Source: Methylomonas rosea
GTDB lineage: Bacteria; Pseudomonadota; Gammaproteobacteria; Methylococcales; Methylomonadaceae
DNA: 57,882 nucleotides
Reading direction: 5' to 3'
NCBI RefSeq assembly: GCF_024505055.1
Contig: NZ_JANIBL010000029.1
Location: forward strand, 1 to 57,882
Below are positions 9,938-18,609 of this stretch, in pieces. Position numbers and translations under genes: made by a program. The notes beneath the pieces are model-generated. The model ran no database searches and had not been told where the DNA came from. It was given only the letters and a program-made list of their open reading frames with translations. Numbering within the stretch: the first letter of the stretch is position 1; the number at the start of each line of letters is the position of its first letter.

Positions 9938-11218
9938 ATGAGTGGAATTAGAGCTTTTTTTGAAAAATCCCAAGCTAAAGGCAAACCGCAGCGCAATGGG
10001 CAACGCATTACGCCGGAAACTCTAAAACAGTTATTCCCGATCAGGAATTTAAGCGACGAGATATTACAAACTTTCTCTACCGAGAATCACGTCGAAACCC
10101 TGCAAGTCGGCAGCACTTTATTTAGCGTCAATCAACAAGCGACTTGCGCAATGTATTTGTTGCGCGGCACAGTGATATTGGCCGACCACAACGGCAAAAG
10201 CTATGAAATATCGGCGGGCAGCGCACAAGCCAAATTCCCGATATGCAGCGGTATCAAGCACACCGCCACCGCCACCGCAAAAACCGAGATAGACCTGTTG
10301 CGGGTATCCCTGAAAATCATGCTGACGCCAAGCCGCCAGGACCACGGCAAGCTATCTATCCCGGAAGAATTGCATAACAATCGGCTATTGAGCTTATTCG
10401 TCGAACACTTCGAGAATAACGACCACGAGATAGAAATTCCCTCATTGCCCGAAGTAGCGATCAATTTGCGCAAAGCCATCCAACGAGATGTCAACATCGA
10501 CGAAGCAGTCAAGATCATCCAGCTGGATCCGGCCATCTCCGCCAAATTGATCGAAGTCGCCAACTGCCCGCTTTATCTGACCAACGTACCCGCGAAAAAC
10601 TGTAAGGATGCTGTCGTGCGTATCGGCTTGAATGCCACGCGCAACCTGGTAACGGCCCTGAGTATGAAGCAGATTTTCAAAAGCAAATCGCCGCTGATTA
10701 AAAATCATTTGGAAGAGCTGTGGAAGCAAAGCCTTTATCTGTCCGGCCTGTGTCATGTGCTGGCCAGCCACAGCTTGCAGCAAAATCCGGAGAACGCCTT
10801 ACTGGCCGGCCTGGTTTGCGACATCGGCGTGATTCCCTTTCTGAGTTTTACCGCCAACTTACCTCCCGAATACCATAACGATGCCGAAATTCTGGAAGCC
10901 ATGCCCATTATCAAAGGCCCGGTTGGCGCCGTAGTACTGAAAGAATGGGATTTTGCCGAAGAATTCATCGACGTGGCCAAATCGTCCAGCGACTGGTTTC
11001 AAAACAGCGGCGATACCTTATCGGTCACCGATATAGTGGTCCTGTCCAGACTCCATGCCCTGATCGGCAAAAAAGCTACCGCGGATCTGCCGGCGATTAC
11101 CGCAATTCCGGCGGCGGCCAAATTGAAAAACTTCTCTTTGTCTCCGGAGAATACGCTGGCGATCCTACACGATGCCAAAACCAAGATTCACGAAGCATTG
11201 AGCATCTTTTCATCCTAG
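9938..11218 (+). CDS. HDOD-domain protein with degenerate cyclic-nucleotide-type N-domain (copy 1)
   Basis: First of three tandem paralogs. The 426-residue protein has a short basic leader, a CRP-like beta-roll (about 30-135, e.g. VGSTLFSVNQQATCAMYLLRGTV), then an HDOD domain from about 160 to 360 starting IPSLPEVAINLRKAIQRDV and continuing IIQLDPAISAKLIEVAN and AVVRIGLNATRNLVTAL. HDOD domains descend from HD phosphohydrolases but lack the HD metal site; here the corresponding region is GLVCDIG. They act as regulatory scaffolds in signalling and motility. I see no phosphate-binding cassette typical of true cAMP receptors, so nucleotide binding is doubtful. Only 4 bases separate it from copy 2. 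Confidence 0.85.
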   Translation: MSGIRAFFEKSQAKGKPQRNGQRITPETLKQLFPIRNLSDEILQTFSTENHVETLQVGSTLFSVNQQATCAMYLLRGTVILADHNGKSYEISAGSAQAKFPICSGIKHTATATAKTEIDLLRVSLKIMLTPSRQDHGKLSIPEELHNNRLLSLFVEHFENNDHEIEIPSLPEVAINLRKAIQRDVNIDEAVKIIQLDPAISAKLIEVANCPLYLTNVPAKNCKDAVVRIGLNATRNLVTALSMKQIFKSKSPLIKNHLEELWKQSLYLSGLCHVLASHSLQQNPENALLAGLVCDIGVIPFLSFTANLPPEYHNDAEILEAMPIIKGPVGAVVLKEWDFAEEFIDVAKSSSDWFQNSGDTLSVTDIVVLSRLHALIGKKATADLPAITAIPAAAKLKNFSLSPENTLAILHDAKTKIHEALSIFSS

Positions 11219-11222
11219 CCGC

Positions 11223-12512
11223 ATGATCTGGAAATTTTTAAAGAAGTCCCCGGATAAAACGCCGACCGAGAGCAGCCCCCCCGCAGAAACTGTCAACCAA
11301 CTGCCGTTGAGCTACCTGCAAAAGCTCATCCCGCTGGGGGACTTGCCGGCAGCGGACTTGTTGGCGATACCGGTGACAATGCGAAACTTCAACCCCGGCG
11401 ACATCATATTTAACCGCGGCGCCGAGGCTGAACAATTAAGCTATCTCTACACCGGCAACGTCTATCTGGAAGCAAATAATGGCGCCGGTTATACGGTCGA
11501 AGCCAATACGTTTAAAGCCTGTTATCCGCTGGCAACATCCGGCGAACACGCCTTCAGCGCGATCGCCAAATCACCGACCCAGATAATCTACATGCCGCTG
11601 TCCAACTTGCAACACAGCAGCAAACCTGTCAACAATCCGCTGATCAACCCGGAGAGCATTCCGCCCAAGCTGCGAGACAGCTTTTTTTTCGATAGCTTTT
11701 GCGATGCGTTCAGAGCCGACAATCTGCATGTTCCCAGCCTACCGGATGTTGCCTTGCGTTTGCGCAGTGCCTTGCAAAAAGACATCAGCATCGCCGATGC
11801 GGTAAAGATTTTAAATCTGGACCCCGTTATATCCTCCAAACTGATTCAGGTAGCCAATAGCCCAATCTACCGCGGCAGCAACCCAATCACCAGCAGTCAT
11901 GATGCAGTGAATCGGCTAGGCTTTAAAACCACGCAAAACCTGGTCACCAGCATCAGCCTGCACCAGCTGTTCAGAAGCCGCAACCGACACCTGAACAACA
12001 TTATTCAGACCCTTTGGAAACAAAGCATCCAGATTGCCAGCCTCAGCCACACGCTGGCCGGACTTACCCGAAAAGTAAAAGCCGACGAAGCCTTGTTGGC
12101 CGGGTTAATTCACAACATCGGCGCATTGCCGATTGTCACCTTTGCCGAAACTATCGACATTTCGCGGTATACCGAAGAAGAATTACAGGCCAGCATCGCC
12201 TGCCTGCAAGGTTTGTTAGGCACCTATATTTTGAAAAAATGGCATTTCCCCGATAGTTTCCAGCAAATTCCCGTCAATACCACAAACTGGTACTTCGACG
12301 ACGGCCAGGGCCTGCAACTGTACGATGTTGTCTTGTTAGCCAAATTTCACAGCCAACTCGGTGGCGCCAATACCCAAAAACTACCGCCGTTAAACACCTT
12401 GCCTGCCTTTCAAAAACTGGACGATAGCGCACTGACGCCGGACATGTCGCTGAAAGCGCTACAGGACGCAAAACAGCAAATTGCCGAGGCCATAAACTTT
12501 TTCAGGACATAA
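11223..12512 (+). CDS. HDOD-domain protein with degenerate cyclic-nucleotide-type N-domain (copy 2)
   Basis: A 429-residue paralog of its two neighbours with the same architecture: MIWKFLKKS leader, beta-roll with FNPGDIIFNRGAEAEQLSYL, then HDOD with VPSLPDVALRLRSALQKD, ILNLDPVISSKLIQVANSP and AVNRLGFKTTQNLVTSI. The degenerate HD position reads GLIHNIG. It lies 4 bases after copy 1 and 1 base before copy 3, so the three are one operon. The N-terminal leader is Lys/Pro-rich and disordered in all copies. Confidence 0.85.
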   Translation: MIWKFLKKSPDKTPTESSPPAETVNQLPLSYLQKLIPLGDLPAADLLAIPVTMRNFNPGDIIFNRGAEAEQLSYLYTGNVYLEANNGAGYTVEANTFKACYPLATSGEHAFSAIAKSPTQIIYMPLSNLQHSSKPVNNPLINPESIPPKLRDSFFFDSFCDAFRADNLHVPSLPDVALRLRSALQKDISIADAVKILNLDPVISSKLIQVANSPIYRGSNPITSSHDAVNRLGFKTTQNLVTSISLHQLFRSRNRHLNNIIQTLWKQSIQIASLSHTLAGLTRKVKADEALLAGLIHNIGALPIVTFAETIDISRYTEEELQASIACLQGLLGTYILKKWHFPDSFQQIPVNTTNWYFDDGQGLQLYDVVLLAKFHSQLGGANTQKLPPLNTLPAFQKLDDSALTPDMSLKALQDAKQQIAEAINFFRT

Positions 12513-12513
12513 G

Positions 12514-13878
12514 ATGAACTGGTTTTCCAAGCTACTGGAAAAAAATACCGCCGCCAAAAAGCCAACCCCGAAAGCAGTGACATCTGCCGCTGAAAATCCG
12601 TCTAGTCAGCAAACCGACAGCGCAGTATCCAAACCCAGCGCCACACATCGGCAAGCCCTCACAGTAGCGCAGCTGAAAAAATTCGCTCCCTTACGCGATC
12701 TTGACGACGCAGCCCTAAGCTCATTACCGCATCTCAGTTTGACCTACGCCAAAGGGGCTATTATTTTTTCCTTGGGGCAATCGACTAGCAGCGTACTGTA
12801 TTTGCTGGCGGGACAACTGTCCATGCAACCGGACAGCGATAGCCGCTACCAAATCGACGCCGATTCCACGCTAGCCAATCTGCCGCTGAACAGCGGTAGC
12901 CGTTGCGGCGCTACCGCCACGGCGCTCAGCGATGTGCGTATTTTGGAAATCCCTATCGAACTGAACCGCTTGTGGACGGATAAAAGCCAGGAAAGCGCCA
13001 ATTGCGTGGAATTGATCGATATTCAACTGCCGGAGCCGATTAACGGCAGCCGCTTCTTCAACAGCTTCGCCCAAGCCTATCGGGAAAACAAACTACGCCT
13101 ACCTTCCTTGCCTGATGTAGCACTGAAGCTGAAAGATGCGGTGCAAAAAGACATCGGTATCCGTGGGGCTGCGGAGATTATTCAGTTGGACCCGCCTATC
13201 GTGGCGAAATTAATCCAGGTGGCGAACAGCCCCTTGTATGCCACAGAAATATCGATCAACAATTGCCATGACGCGGTGGCCCGTATCGGCCTGAATGCCA
13301 CGCGCAATCTGGTGATGGGCATCAGCATGAAACAGTTATTCAGCTGCACCGACCCGGAACTGATGAAAGGCATGCAATCATTATGGAAAAACAGCCTGTA
13401 TGTCTCAAGTTTAAGCTTCGTGCTGGCACAGGAGTGTAGCAACATCAACCCGGAAGACGCCCTGCTGGGCGGTTTGATTGCCGACATCGGCGCGATTCCC
13501 TTGCTGCATTTTGCCGAACAATTTCCCGACGGTGGCCCCAGCTTCCAGGAACTACAAACCGCGCTGCCCTATTTGCGCGGCCCGGTCGGCGTGCTGATGC
13601 TGCATACTTTGGGATTTCCCGAACAACTCGGCAACATTCCGCATCAAGCAGAAAACTGGCTTTATGATAGCGGTTCTGAATTAACAATGACCGACATCGT
13701 CATTCTGGCCAAATTGCACAGTTATTTCGGTTCCGGCAATGCCCGCGACCTGCCCTATATCAACTCGATTCCGTCTTACAGCAAACTAAATCACGGTAAA
13801 CTGAACCCCGATTTTTCCTTGATGGTGTTGAAAAAAGCCCAAAACCGGGTTAACGCCGCAATGCATTTATTATCCTAA
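12514..13878 (+). CDS. HDOD-domain protein with degenerate cyclic-nucleotide-type N-domain (copy 3)
   Basis: A 454-residue third paralog. It begins MNWFSKLLEKN and has a longer Ala/Ser/Pro-rich linker (about 15-45) before the beta-roll (YAKGAIIFSLGQSTSSVLYL) and the HDOD core (LPSLPDVALKLKDAVQKDI, IIQLDPPIVAKLIQVANSP, AVARIGLNATRNLVMGI, GLIADIG). It shares more identity with copy 1 in the IGLNATRNLV region and with copy 2 in the PDVALxL region, as expected of an old triplication with some exchange. prlC follows after 34 bases. Confidence 0.85.
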   Translation: MNWFSKLLEKNTAAKKPTPKAVTSAAENPSSQQTDSAVSKPSATHRQALTVAQLKKFAPLRDLDDAALSSLPHLSLTYAKGAIIFSLGQSTSSVLYLLAGQLSMQPDSDSRYQIDADSTLANLPLNSGSRCGATATALSDVRILEIPIELNRLWTDKSQESANCVELIDIQLPEPINGSRFFNSFAQAYRENKLRLPSLPDVALKLKDAVQKDIGIRGAAEIIQLDPPIVAKLIQVANSPLYATEISINNCHDAVARIGLNATRNLVMGISMKQLFSCTDPELMKGMQSLWKNSLYVSSLSFVLAQECSNINPEDALLGGLIADIGAIPLLHFAEQFPDGGPSFQELQTALPYLRGPVGVLMLHTLGFPEQLGNIPHQAENWLYDSGSELTMTDIVILAKLHSYFGSGNARDLPYINSIPSYSKLNHGKLNPDFSLMVLKKAQNRVNAAMHLLS

Positions 13879-13912
13879 TCATCCCGATATTCATATCAGA
13901 CTGGCTGCCGAC

Positions 13913-15952
13913 ATGACCAATCCCTTGCTAGAAAACACCGAACTGCCGCAATTTTCCAAAATTCTGCCCGAACACGTAGAACCTGCGATCAATCAGTTGC
14001 TGAGCGACGCCCGGCAAATCATCGCACGCCAGCTGGAAGCCGGCGGCCCTTACACCTGGCAAAATCTAATCGAGCCTATAGAAGCAGCCGAAGACCGCCT
14101 CAACAAAGCCTGGTCGCCGGTCAGCCACATGAATTCGGTGGTCAACAGCGAAGCAATGCGCGACGCCTACAACGCCTGCCTGGGCAAACTCAGCGAATAT
14201 GCCACCGAAACCGGCCAGAACCGGGCTTTATACGAGGCTTATCAGGCCATCCACGACAGCGCCGACTTTGCCGAACTCGACCGTGCCCAGCAAAAAATCG
14301 TCAATAATGACATGCGCGATTTTCATTTGTCTGGCGTAGACTTGCCGGCCGATAAGCAGGCTCGCTACAAAGACATCAACCAACAATTATCCAAACTGGC
14401 CAGCCAGTACGAAGAAAATTTGCTGGATGCCACCAATGCCTGGCACAAACAGATTACCCATATCGCCGACTTGGCGGGCCTGCCGGAATCGGCCCTGGCA
14501 CAAGCCAAACAAGCCGCAGAAGCAGAAGGCAAGGAGGGTTGGCTGATTAATCTGCAATTCCCATCCTATCTGGCGGTAATGACCTACGCCGACAACCGCG
14601 AACTGCGCCGCGAGCATTACGAAGCCTTTTGCACCCGCGCCTCCGACCAAGGCCCACACGCAGGGCAATGGGATAACTCGGAGATCATGGAGCAAATTCT
14701 GGCCTTGCGCCACGAAAAAGCCCAACTGCTGGGATTTAACAACTACGCCGAATATTCGCTGGCCACCAAAATGGCCAAATCCACCGACGACGTCGTGAAG
14801 TTTTTGGAAGACCTGGCCGACAAATCCTGGCGCCAGGCCCGCCGCGATTTGACCGAACTAAAAGAGTTTGCCGCCGCCGAACACGGCCTGAGCGACTTGC
14901 AAGCCTGGGACATCGGTTATTACTCGGAAAAAATGCGTCAGCATTTCTATCAACTGTCGCAGGAAGAAGTAAAAGCCTATTTCCCCGACAGCAAGGTCGT
15001 GCCCGGTCTGTTTGCCATAGTCGAAAATCTCTACGGCTTGCAAATCAGTGAAATCAAAGATTTCGACACCTGGCACCCTGACGCGCGCTTTTACCAAATC
15101 CTGGATAAAAACGGCCAGTTGCGCGGCCGCTTCTTCCTGGACCTCTACGCCCGCGCCAAAAAGCGCGGCGGCGCCTGGATGGACGATTGTGTCTGCCGGA
15201 AAAAAGTCGGCGACGCATTACAAACGCCCGTCGCATATTTAACCTGCAACTTTACGCCGCCCACAGGCAACGACCCGGCCTTGTTGACACACGACGAAGT
15301 GGAAACCCTGTTTCACGAGTTTGGCCATGGCCTACACCACATGTTGACTCAGATTGACCACCTCGGCGTGTCCGGCATCAACGGCGTCGAATGGGATGCG
15401 GTGGAACTACCCAGCCAGTTCATGGAAAACTGGTGCTGGGAAAAAGAAGCACTAGGTTTAATTTCCGGTCACTACCAAACCGGCGAACCGCTGCCCGATG
15501 CCTTGTACGACAAAATGCTGGCCGCGAAAAACTTCCAAGCCGGCATGATGATGGTGCGCCAATTGGAATTTAGCTTATTCGATTTCAAGATGCACCAAGA
15601 TTACGACCCGGCCAAGGGCGGCCAGATTTACAGCATCCTGAAACAGGTGCGCGATCAAGTGGCCGTAGTCAAGGTCCCGGACTTCAACCGTTTCGCCCAC
15701 AGCTTTTCGCATATTTTCGCCGGCGGTTACGCGGCCGGTTATTACAGCTACAAATGGGCGGAAGTGCTGTCGGCGGACGCGTTTTCTTTGTTCGAGGAAA
15801 AAGGCATCTTCGACCAAACCACCGGTGCGGCGTTTTTGCACAACATCCTGGAACAAGGCGGCAGCAGCGATGCGATGACCTTATTCAAAAACTTCCGCGG
15901 CCGCGAACCCAATATCGACGCCCTGCTCAGACATAACGGTATCGCTGCGTAA
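13913..15952 (+). CDS. prlC: Oligopeptidase A (M3 metallopeptidase)
   Basis: Cytosolic zinc oligopeptidase that degrades short peptides, including cleaved signal peptides. The 679-residue protein has the normal family length and the M3 zinc site HEFGHGLHH beginning at H468, followed about 25 residues later by GVEWDAVELPSQFMENW, which carries the third ligand and substrate-binding region. The C-terminal part FAHSFSHIFAGGYAAGYYSYKWAEVLSADAF is split here as two family motifs and is typical. The start ATG at 13913 gives MTNPLLENTELPQF, the usual N-terminus. Confidence 0.96.
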   Translation: MTNPLLENTELPQFSKILPEHVEPAINQLLSDARQIIARQLEAGGPYTWQNLIEPIEAAEDRLNKAWSPVSHMNSVVNSEAMRDAYNACLGKLSEYATETGQNRALYEAYQAIHDSADFAELDRAQQKIVNNDMRDFHLSGVDLPADKQARYKDINQQLSKLASQYEENLLDATNAWHKQITHIADLAGLPESALAQAKQAAEAEGKEGWLINLQFPSYLAVMTYADNRELRREHYEAFCTRASDQGPHAGQWDNSEIMEQILALRHEKAQLLGFNNYAEYSLATKMAKSTDDVVKFLEDLADKSWRQARRDLTELKEFAAAEHGLSDLQAWDIGYYSEKMRQHFYQLSQEEVKAYFPDSKVVPGLFAIVENLYGLQISEIKDFDTWHPDARFYQILDKNGQLRGRFFLDLYARAKKRGGAWMDDCVCRKKVGDALQTPVAYLTCNFTPPTGNDPALLTHDEVETLFHEFGHGLHHMLTQIDHLGVSGINGVEWDAVELPSQFMENWCWEKEALGLISGHYQTGEPLPDALYDKMLAAKNFQAGMMMVRQLEFSLFDFKMHQDYDPAKGGQIYSILKQVRDQVAVVKVPDFNRFAHSFSHIFAGGYAAGYYSYKWAEVLSADAFSLFEEKGIFDQTTGAAFLHNILEQGGSSDAMTLFKNFRGREPNIDALLRHNGIAA

Positions 15953-16011
15953 ATTTTTCCCGCATTGCCTTGATGGGGCCATCAAGGTAAGCGAGTTTCT
16001 AAGGAGTTATC

Positions 16012-16299
16012 ATGAAAAACTGCCCGCAATGCGGCCAGCCCAGATTGGGCGAGGAGTTTAAGTGTCCGCATTGCGATGTGTTCTATTCCCAGCTCGACGA
16101 ACTGCTGTATGAAGAACAGCAAAAACAGGAAAGCCAGACGCTAAAAGGCGCGTTTAAACGCATTCGCGCCGCCGAAGAACGCTCCCAAGCTATGCGAGAT
16201 GAACTGAAAACTCTGTGGCACCACACCTCTTTAAAAACCAAGATCGTGATTTGGACGGTAGTAGCGTTCGTGTTTGTGCTGGTCGTGCCGATTTTTTAA
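16012..16299 (+). CDS. Small zinc-ribbon, single-pass membrane protein
   Basis: A 95-residue protein of unknown function. The N-terminus carries a rubredoxin-like zinc ribbon with cysteines at 4, 7, 18 and 21 (CPQC and CPHC), then a charged, helical Glu/Lys/Gln-rich middle likely to form a coiled coil, and a single hydrophobic segment at about 78-95 at the very C-terminus. AAGGAG lies 8 bases before the ATG. It follows prlC by 59 bases; the gap contains a short perfect hairpin (15968-15987) without a T-run. Confidence 0.75.
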   Translation: MKNCPQCGQPRLGEEFKCPHCDVFYSQLDELLYEEQQKQESQTLKGAFKRIRAAEERSQAMRDELKTLWHHTSLKTKIVIWTVVAFVFVLVVPIF

Positions 16300-16315
16300 G
16301 CACTTTCAACGATCA

Positions 16316-16345
16316 GGGACTAAGGATTTGGCAACCCATAGTCCC
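16316..16345. terminator. Possible bidirectional terminator
   Basis: GGGACTA and TAGTCCC can pair around a 16-base loop between the convergent zinc-ribbon gene and tssJ. The T-tracts are poor, so this is only a candidate. Confidence 0.35.
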
Positions 16346-16361
16346 GCAACTTTCTCCCCGG

Positions 16362-16868
16362 TTAGTCTTCCTTAGGTACTGCGGGCGGTGGCTCGGTTGG
16401 CGTATTGGTGACGGTTAAAGCATTCGCATCCAGTTTCAGTACAACCGCATTGTTCTGATGCGCCTTCAACTCGGTCAACGTGCGCCAGCCGGCATTATCC
16501 AGTTTACGAAAAGCCGCGAAAAAACCCAGTATCCGGGTATCGGCAGCTGGTTCGATCCGCAAGGCTTTATTCTCGCCGGGTTTTAACACCAACTCTTGCT
16601 TGCGTACCAAATCCGCGCCCAAAGTTGCCTGCTCTTTATCGAATATGGCAAAAAAATCGGCACCGTTAAAACCGCTTTGCTCTCGTAACTCATAGATTCT
16701 TAACACCACCGGCGACGCCTTACCGTCGGCGTCGGGATTGATTGAGACGGTGCTGTTTAGCGTTAGCTCGACGACCGTTGGCGGCGGCGGAGCAGGTTGC
16801 TCAGGCGCCTCGGCACACGAAGCCAGCAGCGCGACAAACAAAATTGGCAGTAATCTGACTAACAACAT
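16362..16868 (-). CDS. tssJ: T6SS outer-membrane lipoprotein TssJ
   Basis: TssJ anchors the TssL-TssM membrane complex at the outer membrane. The 168-residue protein has a lipoprotein signal with lipobox LLASC (C18), a Pro-rich spacer, and a beta-sandwich body with VVLRIYELREQSGFNGADFFAIF and RILGFFAAFRKLD, all characteristic of the TssJ/VasD family. It is separated from every other core T6SS gene by the Rhs/VgrG/effector zone, about 14 kb from clpV, although it points the same way. The last ~15 residues are Pro-rich. Confidence 0.9.
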   Translation of the reverse strand: MLLVRLLPILFVALLASCAEAPEQPAPPPPTVVELTLNSTVSINPDADGKASPVVLRIYELREQSGFNGADFFAIFDKEQATLGADLVRKQELVLKPGENKALRIEPAADTRILGFFAAFRKLDNAGWRTLTELKAHQNNAVVLKLDANALTVTNTPTEPPPAVPKED

Positions 16869-16990
16869 ACGATCATCCCTTTAAAAACTTAATTACGCAC
16901 ATTCTGCCATAGTCAAAGGGGCTGGCGTAAGGATTCGCTTGAAGATTCGAATAACCGAGGAATTCGAACTTTATAAAGTGATTCGGGCTC

Positions 16991-17525
16991 CTAATACCGG
17001 TTGAAGTTGTAGTGCAAGCCGGTTTCGGCTTCGAAGTACCGGCCTTGAAAGCGTGGTGGGTTGTCGATTTCCTCGACATCCGCCAAGGCCAAATTGCCGT
17101 AGGCGCGGTAGCGGGCGGACCAGACGATTTGGCATTGGTTGTCGGTGAGTTCCCGCGGGGTGCCGAGATGATCCAGGTGATAGTGGTAGGTAGTGTCGCC
17201 GGCTTGGGTGTTGTCCTGTTCGTGCAGCGCCAAGGGCCGGAAACTGCCGGGTTCGAATAGATAGGTGCGGCTGCGCTGGCAATCGGTTTCCGTCAGCAGG
17301 CGCGGGCCGTCGTATTGGAACCGGGTTTCGCCTTGTGCAGTGTGCTTGGCGATGCGCCGGCCCAGCGCGTCGTAGCGGTATTCGCTGGTCCCTTGCGGGG
17401 TTTGCGCTCGGATCAAACGATTGTCGCCATCGTATTGGTAGCGAGTGACGATTTGGCTGGCGTCGCCGCGTTTACATTCGATCAGGTTGCCGGCCAGAAA
17501 CGGGCGAAGCTTTCTGATTCAGAAC
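16991..17525 (-). pseudogene. Rhs tail fragment without a toxin
   Basis: Homologous to the end of the Rhs core in the full-length gene at 20008-24393: it retains RYDALGRRIAKH, FEPGSFRPLALHEQDN, YHLDHLGTPRELTD and LHYNFNRY, then hits a stop exactly where the core normally continues YYDPNAGRF. Upstream the similarity jumps from the ESF segment to AGNLIE, as if about 30 codons were deleted between two copies of GCCGGCAACCTG, and the frame is broken there. No start, no C-terminal toxin and no immunity gene follow. It reads as a recombination leftover between immunity genes and tssJ. Confidence 0.8.
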
Positions 17526-17600
17526 GTTGCAGCGAATCAGTGCGTTTCAATTCCTACGACTATGCTAATGCTAAAAAAATATCTAAGTGAACTGAATGGA

Positions 17601-18230
17601 TTAAGCCTTGCGAGGTAATTGTGTTTTCGCCTCCTTCTCCCAAAGTTTAAATTTTTTGTCCAGTGCTTCCGCTAAGGCAATTACCTTTTCTTTCGCGGCA
17701 GCATTATCCAAGCGTAAGCTTGTCGGTACGCGATGATAATCATATGACTCATCTGGACCAAAGATACCTGCCAGATGTGCATTGACCCGAAATATAATGT
17801 GGAACATTCTCCAACAGGTAGAATCCTCAAACTCCTTCAACTGGGCACTATAGGCAGGCTTGATTTTTTCTTTTCCTCCAATCCAAAGATCATTATGAAA
17901 AGCAAAAGTAATATTTTCATAATTGGATTCACTTCTATCGTAGCCAGTATCACTGAATAGCACTTTCCATCTTGGAATTTCAGCGAATCTAAGCGAACAC
18001 ATAATTGGCCTGAATAATCGTCGACTGGTGTCGACATTTTCAATATCTGTCGGCGGCACCAAATAAAACTTCTCAAACACCTCGATCAAATGACCGATAT
18101 TCGTAGGAATAAGCTCTATGTATCGAGCTATAACAAAACCATAATCCTCCGCCTTATTAATAGCTGGGATATAGAACAAATCACCTGGTTTTACATTCTT
18201 CAACCCGCCGATCAATTGGTCAGACACCAT
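17601..18230 (-). CDS. Probable immunity protein, Imm26-like
   Basis: A 209-residue soluble protein. Its beginning, KPGDLFYIPAINKAEDYGFVIAR, followed by a segment ending RWKVLFSDTGYD, resembles the Imm26 group of polymorphic-toxin immunity proteins (a G-D-x-F-x-I-P opening and a Y-G-F-x-x-A/G-R strand); this assignment is by eye and uncertain. It overlaps the preceding Imm50-type gene by 11 bases (ATGGTGTCTGA), so the two are co-translated. Base composition is visibly more AT-rich than the Rhs core around it, as usual for exchanged immunity genes. The cognate toxin may be the one lost from the broken Rhs tail next to it. Confidence 0.6.
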   Translation of the reverse strand: MVSDQLIGGLKNVKPGDLFYIPAINKAEDYGFVIARYIELIPTNIGHLIEVFEKFYLVPPTDIENVDTSRRLFRPIMCSLRFAEIPRWKVLFSDTGYDRSESNYENITFAFHNDLWIGGKEKIKPAYSAQLKEFEDSTCWRMFHIIFRVNAHLAGIFGPDESYDYHRVPTSLRLDNAAAKEKVIALAEALDKKFKLWEKEAKTQLPRKA

Positions 18231-18609
18231 TACAATATGCTGAGATCGAGTTCAACAACACTAAGTCTGCTGTCACTTCCATCAACAAAGGTCCGTTAAT
18301 GGTATTCAACCTAATCCGTCCATCATTTCTCGTAAGATTTATATCAATAAAACAATTCGACGACCAACCGCTGAGCTGAATATCATCAACCCCTAGCAAC
18401 CGCAAACTGATCTGTACCGTATTGAATCCCTGACTAACCCATTTTTTTGGAGGGCTGACCGGAAATTTATTTAAATCAAACCGTAGCAAGACACTAGGCC
18501 CATCTCTCTGAAGACAAACCTCATGCAAATTGAGCCTTTCTAAAGCGGGAACTGTGCCGGAATAAACCGTAGCCAACCCCGTTGTTTCGCTAACATATTG
18601 AGTCCACAT
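18220..18609 (-). CDS. Probable immunity protein, Imm50-like
   Basis: A 129-residue protein lying directly behind the HNH/EndoVII-type Rhs tail, with its ATG 20 bases inside the end of that toxin frame. The pattern L-N-L-H-E-V, GPSVLLRFDLN, PPKKWVSQGFNTVQISLRLLGV, IQLSGWSSN resembles the Imm50 family of immunity proteins. It is therefore the likely antidote to the toxin encoded just upstream. The assignment rests on pattern memory and position, not a search. Confidence 0.65.
   Translation of the reverse strand: MWTQYVSETTGLATVYSGTVPALERLNLHEVCLQRDGPSVLLRFDLNKFPVSPPKKWVSQGFNTVQISLRLLGVDDIQLSGWSSNCFIDINLTRNDGRIRLNTINGPLLMEVTADLVLLNSISAYCNGV

Noticed and set aside
15968..15987. Perfect hairpin CCTTGATG/CATCAAGG after prlC as terminator
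   Set aside because: No T-run follows and the next gene starts 25 bases later with its ribosome site; not called as a terminator.
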